From positions 487,255 to 551,254 of the forward strand of contig JAOACR010000009.1 of NCBI GenBank assembly GCA_026417735.1: a stretch of 64,000 nucleotides of DNA. The letters are read 5' to 3'. Position 1 is the first letter of the stretch; each line of letters opens with the position of its first letter. The notes under the pieces are model-generated. The model ran no database searches, had not been told where the DNA came from, and saw only the letters and a list, made by a program, of their open reading frames with translations. The DNA is from Kiritimatiellia bacterium. Its GTDB lineage: Bacteria > Verrucomicrobiota > Kiritimatiellia > PWTM01. Positions 59,590 to 64,000 of this stretch are shown here, in pieces. The translations under genes were made by a program, and so were the position numbers.

Positions 59590-61710
59590 GTGAAGCCGCG
59601 AAACGCTCTGCGCTGGGTCGTGCCGCTGTTGCTGGGAGCCATCGAGGCGCCTGCAATGGTCCGCGTCGGCACCGCGATGGTGGACATCACGCCGACCTCC
59701 CTGCCGGTGGTCGTCAACGGCGGTTTTCTGAGCCGCACCGCCGACCGGATACGTAGCCCGCTTCGGGCGCGCGCACTGGCGATTGCCGACGGCACAACGA
59801 CCGCGGTGCTGGTGGTGGTGGACTCCTGCCTTCTCGATCGGGTGTGGCTGGACGACGTGAAGCGCCGCGCAGCCTCCCGCACCGGGATTCCGGCGACGAA
59901 CCTGCTCATCGCTGTCACCCACACCCACAGTGCTCCGGCCGCGACCGGCGCGCTGGGCACCGACCCGGACCCGCTGTATCCGCCGCTGCTTCGCGACCGG
60001 CTCGTCGAGGTGATCGCCGCCGCACCAGCCACTGTCGAACCGGTGCTCGTTGGTTTCACGCGCACCAATGCCGCAGAGTTTACCGCGCTGCGCCGCTGGT
60101 TCTTTCGGCCCGACCAGATGCGCGTCGACCCGTTCGGCAACTTGACCGTCCGCGCGACGATGCACGCGCCGCGAGAGGGCCTCGAGTACGTCACCGGCGA
60201 AACGGGTCCGGAAGACCCGGCGCTTGAGCTGATTTCGTTCCGTGCTCTCGACGGCCGTCCGGTCGCGGTGCTCGCGAACTTCTCGATGCACTACTTTGGG
60301 GAATCGGACGGCCTGAGCGCCGACTATTTCGGGCTGTTCTGCGAGGGACTCGCCGAGCAGCTCGCCCCCGAGCCAGCGGCGGGACGTGCACCATTCCTCG
60401 CGCTGCTGTCGCACGGATGCAGTGGCGACATCTGGCGGCGGGACTACGCGCGACCCGAGAGCTGGGACCCGACGCTGCGAATCGAGGACTACGCGCGCCG
60501 GCTGCGGGATCTGGCGGTGGCCGCGCTGCGCGAGTGTCCACACCGGGAAGCTGATCGCGTGCGCATGCTCGAACACCGGTTTGTGCTCCGCCGGCGCACA
60601 CCCGACCGCGAACGGCTAGAATGGGCCCGGCGCATCGTCGAGGCGATGGGGGGCCGTGGCCCCACCAACCAGGTGCAGGTCTACGCGCGGGAACAACTCT
60701 GGCTGCACGAACAGCCGACCGCGGAGATCGTCGTTCAGGCGCTGCGGATCGGCGAGATCGCGATCGCCGCGCATCCCTGCGAGGCGTACGCGCTCACCGG
60801 CTTGAAGCTGAAGGCGCGCAGTCCATTGCCAGCAACGATGGTGATCGAGCTGGCAAACGGCGCCGAGGGCTACATTCCGCCGCCGGAGCAGCATCGGTTC
60901 GGCGGCTACACCACCTGGCCGGCACGCTCAGCCGCCCTCGAGGTCGGCGCGGAGCCTCGCATCGTGGAAGAACTGCTGCGGCTGTTGGAACAGGCCGCCG
61001 GCCGCCCCCGCCGCCCATGGATGCCGCCCCCCGGCCCCGCCGCGCGCACGGTGCTGCAGTTGCGCCCGCTCGCGTACTGGCGACTCAATGAGTTCACCGG
61101 CCCGCACGCGGCAGACGAACTGCGCAGCCGGGACGCGGTGTACGACGATCGGATCGCCTTCCACCTCGACGGACCACGGCAGCCGCAGTTCAACGAGGGC
61201 GACGCGCCCAACCGCGCGCCGCACTTCGCCGGTGGACGCCTCCGCGTACGCCTGCCCGGCGTCCGTACCGCATGGAGCGCATCGCTGTGGTGCTGGAACG
61301 GCATGCCGCCGACCGCGCGCGGCGTCGCCGGGTGGATGCTGTCTCGCGGCGACGACCACGAGCTGCCACCGAATGGTATTCACCTCGGTGTCGGCGGTAC
61401 CAACGGCTTCGCCGGCCGTCTCATCGCGATGAGGGGGCGTGGCGCGCCCGCGGGCGGACCAACGCCGGTGGAGCGCTGGACCTGGCACCACGTCGCCATG
61501 GTCGCCAACGGCCAGTCGTTCAGCGTGTATCTCGATGGCCGGCTCGAAATCGAACTGCCGACGGCCGAAACACCGCCGGCCGGCGATCAGTGGTTCTTCG
61601 GCGGTCGAAGTGACGGCGAAGACAACTGGGAAGGACGCCTCGACGAGATCGCGGTGTTTGACCGGCCGCTCTCACCCGATGAGGTTCTCGCGCTCGCCGC
61701 GCGTCGCTGA
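59590..61710 (+). CDS. Neutral/alkaline ceramidase-like protein with LamG-like domain
   Basis: A 706-residue exported protein. Residues about 25-430 resemble the neutral ceramidase N-terminal domain, with zinc-site histidines H111 and H113 (AVTHTHSAPAATGALG), a later LANFSMHYFGESDG and the SHGCSGDIWRRD block. Many bacterial members of this fold are found near glycan genes, and their substrate is not known to be ceramide. Residues about 480-700 form a LamG/concanavalin-like domain (WSASLWCWNGMPPTARGVAG, HHVAMVANGQSFSVYLDGRL, LDEIAVFDRPLS). The GTG at 59590 is chosen because GGGGAG lies just upstream and it begins a signal peptide. The 3' end overlaps the next, converging gene by 124 bases. Confidence 0.85.
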   Translation: MKPRNALRWVVPLLLGAIEAPAMVRVGTAMVDITPTSLPVVVNGGFLSRTADRIRSPLRARALAIADGTTTAVLVVVDSCLLDRVWLDDVKRRAASRTGIPATNLLIAVTHTHSAPAATGALGTDPDPLYPPLLRDRLVEVIAAAPATVEPVLVGFTRTNAAEFTALRRWFFRPDQMRVDPFGNLTVRATMHAPREGLEYVTGETGPEDPALELISFRALDGRPVAVLANFSMHYFGESDGLSADYFGLFCEGLAEQLAPEPAAGRAPFLALLSHGCSGDIWRRDYARPESWDPTLRIEDYARRLRDLAVAALRECPHREADRVRMLEHRFVLRRRTPDRERLEWARRIVEAMGGRGPTNQVQVYAREQLWLHEQPTAEIVVQALRIGEIAIAAHPCEAYALTGLKLKARSPLPATMVIELANGAEGYIPPPEQHRFGGYTTWPARSAALEVGAEPRIVEELLRLLEQAAGRPRRPWMPPPGPAARTVLQLRPLAYWRLNEFTGPHAADELRSRDAVYDDRIAFHLDGPRQPQFNEGDAPNRAPHFAGGRLRVRLPGVRTAWSASLWCWNGMPPTARGVAGWMLSRGDDHELPPNGIHLGVGGTNGFAGRLIAMRGRGAPAGGPTPVERWTWHHVAMVANGQSFSVYLDGRLEIELPTAETPPAGDQWFFGGRSDGEDNWEGRLDEIAVFDRPLSPDEVLALAARR

Positions 61711-62138
61711 TCCGCCCTCGCCCCACCGCGCACCTCCCGGCGTCCGTTCCCATCGGAGGGAATCTCGGTTACCCGCCCTTGGCCGTCCACCCACAACCCG
61801 ATCACGGGCAGCGCCGGGTAGCGGCGCTGGAGCACGGCGACGCCTCGCGCGGTCTGCTGCCGCTGTGCGCGCTCGCCCACCGGATTGCCCGCGCAGCCCG
61901 CATGGGCCACCAGTGCCAGACCGACGGATCCGTGGCGGCTGACGGAGATCTTGAGACGGCCGTACATCTCACGGCGCCGCGCACTGTCGCGCGAATCCCG
62001 AAACAGTCGCACCGGCCCGGCCTCCGTGATCAGATCCACGTACCGCACGCAGAACCGCCGCCGCAGATAGCGGATCACCGGAAGCTGTACGCGACCATCC
62101 ATGCAGTTGATCGCCGAACAGAACCGCCCCTTGTTCAT
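61587..62138 (-). CDS. Beta-carbonic-anhydrase-like zinc protein
   Basis: A 183-residue protein with both zinc-site signatures of beta carbonic anhydrases: C12-M-D14-G-R16 (NCMDGRVQLPV) and H79-x2-C82 (AHAGCAGNP). It is shorter than true carbonic anhydrases, and the rest of the fold is reduced, so catalysis is not certain. The homologous-looking part ends near residue 130 (LPVIGLWVDGQGRVTEIPSD). The last 50 residues are Arg/Ser-rich, low in complexity, and coded across the 3' end of the converging ceramidase-like gene, so a frameshift or a recently extended tail is possible. The ATG at 62138 begins MNKGRFCSAI. Confidence 0.78.
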   Translation of the reverse strand: MNKGRFCSAINCMDGRVQLPVIRYLRRRFCVRYVDLITEAGPVRLFRDSRDSARRREMYGRLKISVSRHGSVGLALVAHAGCAGNPVGERAQRQQTARGVAVLQRRYPALPVIGLWVDGQGRVTEIPSDGNGRREVRGGARADQRRAASARTSSGESGRSNTAISSRRPSQLSSPSLRPPKNH

Positions 62139-62343
62139 CGCCTCACCCCGACGGGCCCGACGGCCGGCCGCCTCCGTTGAAACCGCGCACCCACTGTGGC
62201 CCGCCGCGCGCTACGCGGTGATCGCCGCACAATGAGAAAACGGTCAACGCCCCGCACTTCCCTCCACGTCCGCAGGCGGCCAGCGCTACCACTGTTGCCC
62301 CCCTCCCCGCGCCGCCGGCGGCCCCACGCTGAGAGCCTGCCGC

Positions 62344-63870
62344 TCACCGCGGCCCTCCGCCGGACGCCATCGCCTCCGGGCCCACCCGCAGCGGCTCGCC
62401 CTCCCACTCCAGCGCGCCCAGATCCGGCGCCGTGCCGCGGAACGGGAATCCCAGCTCCACCCCGCGGTCCACCAGCGGGCAGTCGCCACCCGCCGGCGCA
62501 AAGTACGGCCACGGCCGCTCCCCTTCGCTGCGAAAACCGGCGGCGGCCGCCTCGAAGTTCTGCTCCGGCACATCCGTGATGTTCACGCAGAGGTTGTGCG
62601 TCGCAAGAATCTTCGTGGGCACCCCCCGCGCCATCGGCAGGAAGCGACGCGGCTGCGACGCCGGGGCGATGAATACGTTGTTGCGGACCACCCAACCGTT
62701 CAGCCGCTCCGCACTCCACGCGTCCACCACAAACCCCGCCCGCGGCCCCGCATCCGCGAAGAGCACGGTGTTGTGGACCGCCTCGATGCGCTCCGCCAGC
62801 CCCTCGTTCATCCAGATGAATCCGCGGTCCGCATTCTCGATCACGTTGTGATGGATCCATACCGGGCCGTGATTCACCCCCCCGTGATGCGTGTAGATCC
62901 GGCCACCCGGCTTCTCACATCGGATCCAGTTGTGATCCACCCGCAGGTGATTTCGCGGCCCCTCCACCGCATAGCTGTCGGTGAGCACGTTGTGGTGGAT
63001 CCGTACGCTGTACTCACATCCGCGGCCGGCCGGGTCCGCTCCCTGGCCTCCCTTGGGCACCGAAACGCAACGGTTCAGATGGTTGAACGCAATTTCCAGC
63101 CCGAACTCGTTCTCGTGCGCGGATTCGATCGAAAACTCCCCCTCAACCTCGATGCGGTTGCGAATGATCCGCACCCGCTCGTGACCGGAGCCCTTGTAGC
63201 CGTATGCGCCACCGGTGGTGCTCACAATGCGGTTGTTCGCAAACTCGGAATCCGAAACCCACCGGGTCCGGATCAGTCCACCATGGTAACCGTGGCGTTC
63301 GCGGCTGGCGTTCGTGAGCTCGCAGTCGCGCACCGCCACGCGCCGCGAAAGCTCAAACGCGAGTCCGCTCCAGCGGAAATCCCGCACCCGAACGTGCTCG
63401 ATCTCGACGCCGAGCGATCGCGCACACCACACCGCACCCGCGATCAGACGCTCCGGCGTGGACGCGAGCTCGAGACCGCGCAACGCGACATTCGTGACCC
63501 CATCCAACACGATCAGAAATTCTTCAGGCGGGCCCAGCCCCGTGAGCTTCGGTGCGGTCGGCCAATCCGGCGACGCGATTAGCCGCGTTGCGTCCCGCCC
63601 CGCCCCCACCACCGCGACGTCCGAGCGCAGACGAACCGGCCGCAACACCACAAACTCGCCGGGGCCCACCTCGATGCGATGAGAACCGGCGGGCATCCGC
63701 TCGCACGCATAGGCGAGCGTCCGCCATGCGGCCGCGGGCGATCGGCCGTCGCGCGCAGCCTCGTCCACCCCTTCCACGGCGACATAGAACGTTTCCGCGT
63801 GGCCGGCGATCGTCACCACGCCCAATGCGACCACCTTCCAGCTGGCTCGGATGGCTGCCCGGCTGTTCAT
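62344..63870 (-). CDS. Secreted right-handed beta-helix protein
   Basis: A 508-residue exported protein with a signal peptide (WKVVALGVVTIAGHAETFYV). The opening AAAWRTLAYACERMPAGSHR and IEVGPGEFVVLRPVRL are typical of DUF1565/pectate-lyase-like helices, and the body has many coils with Asn ladders (NRIVSTTGGAYGYKGSGHER, RIHHNVLTDSYAVEG, IHHNVIENADRGFIW, VHNTVLFADAG). It ends with APDLGALEWEGEP, a frequent C-terminus in this group. It probably binds or cleaves polysaccharide. AGAGAGG lies about nine bases ahead of the ATG at 63870. The 130 bases beyond it to the window edge hold no further gene. Confidence 0.9.
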   Translation of the reverse strand: MNSRAAIRASWKVVALGVVTIAGHAETFYVAVEGVDEAARDGRSPAAAWRTLAYACERMPAGSHRIEVGPGEFVVLRPVRLRSDVAVVGAGRDATRLIASPDWPTAPKLTGLGPPEEFLIVLDGVTNVALRGLELASTPERLIAGAVWCARSLGVEIEHVRVRDFRWSGLAFELSRRVAVRDCELTNASRERHGYHGGLIRTRWVSDSEFANNRIVSTTGGAYGYKGSGHERVRIIRNRIEVEGEFSIESAHENEFGLEIAFNHLNRCVSVPKGGQGADPAGRGCEYSVRIHHNVLTDSYAVEGPRNHLRVDHNWIRCEKPGGRIYTHHGGVNHGPVWIHHNVIENADRGFIWMNEGLAERIEAVHNTVLFADAGPRAGFVVDAWSAERLNGWVVRNNVFIAPASQPRRFLPMARGVPTKILATHNLCVNITDVPEQNFEAAAAGFRSEGERPWPYFAPAGGDCPLVDRGVELGFPFRGTAPDLGALEWEGEPLRVGPEAMASGGGPR

Positions 63871-64000
63871 GGATCGACCTCTCTCGAATCACCTCTTGTA
63901 GCGCATTTTTCCCTCGGCGGAAATGCCGCCACCGACACACCCCGTCGGAAACACGATTCCGGTTGAGCCCACCGAACGAAGGGCGGAGCCTCTGTCAACA

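Noticed and set aside
1-64000. CRISPR arrays, tRNA, rRNA, insertion sequences or prophage
   Set aside because: Reading through the gaps showed no regularly spaced repeats, no tRNA-like folds, no transposase or integrase frames and no phage genes. All gaps are short, and a covariance-model scan would be needed to exclude small RNAs.

Overview
The window is GC-rich bacterial chromosome with tightly packed genes. Many junctions overlap by four bases or less (ATGA, GTGA, TGATG), and several genes start with GTG. The gene content points to the PVC group, most likely Kiritimatiellota or Verrucomicrobiota: secreted glycan enzymes, DUF6807 and DUF5703 proteins, Tat-exported sugar enzymes, sialate O-acetylesterases, a giant M6 protease with calcium-binding repeats, and a zinc-ribbon Ser/Thr kinase. 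This placement is inferred from content; there is no rRNA in the window to confirm it. I found no tRNA, rRNA, CRISPR array, insertion sequence or prophage.

Layout. 1-5790: a left-pointing sugar operon (sugar phosphate isomerase, DUF6807, Gfo/Idh/MocA oxidoreductase, cut by the window edge) diverging from an AraC regulator, then a tiny membrane protein and a secreted beta-helix protein. 6140-9027: three overlapping genes for exported proteins, including a TPR plus outer-membrane-barrel protein. 9346-13843: a small zinc-binding acidic protein, MutS, and an EboB/EboC-like pair. 13852-20053: a pstSCAB phosphate transporter whose PstC and PstA carry large extra domains. 20205-28891: a terminator, a lipoprotein, a 2230-residue M6 metalloprotease and a membrane-anchored coiled-coil protein. 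29070-33541: NYN nuclease-like protein, FtsK, a RodZ-like protein and PgsA.

33709-54915 is a glycan-degradation region. It holds a GH2-like enzyme with an altered active site, two sialate O-acetylesterases, a GH97-like glycosidase coupled to an alpha/beta hydrolase, a RhaT-like 6-deoxysugar symporter, and an operon of UroD-like, GH29-like and DUF5703 proteins preceded by a secreted ADP-ribosylglycohydrolase-like enzyme. The exported hydrolases and esterases would release and deacetylate sugars outside the cytoplasm. RhaT would import a deoxyhexose. The isomerase and oxidoreductase genes at 1-2987 and 55602-56441 may process such sugars. The substrate cannot be read from sequence; a rhamnose- or fucose-containing acetylated polysaccharide is a reasonable guess.

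55245-63870: a small unknown protein behind a perfect palindrome, a Tat-exported sugar isomerase-like protein, the kinase, a SOUL haem-binding protein, a ceramidase-like enzyme with a LamG-like domain, a beta-carbonic-anhydrase-like protein overlapping it tail to tail, and a second beta-helix protein. A 13-base odd palindrome (TCCAATCCTTGGA) occurs exactly twice in intergenic DNA, with two looser relatives, and may be a lineage-specific regulatory or repeat element.
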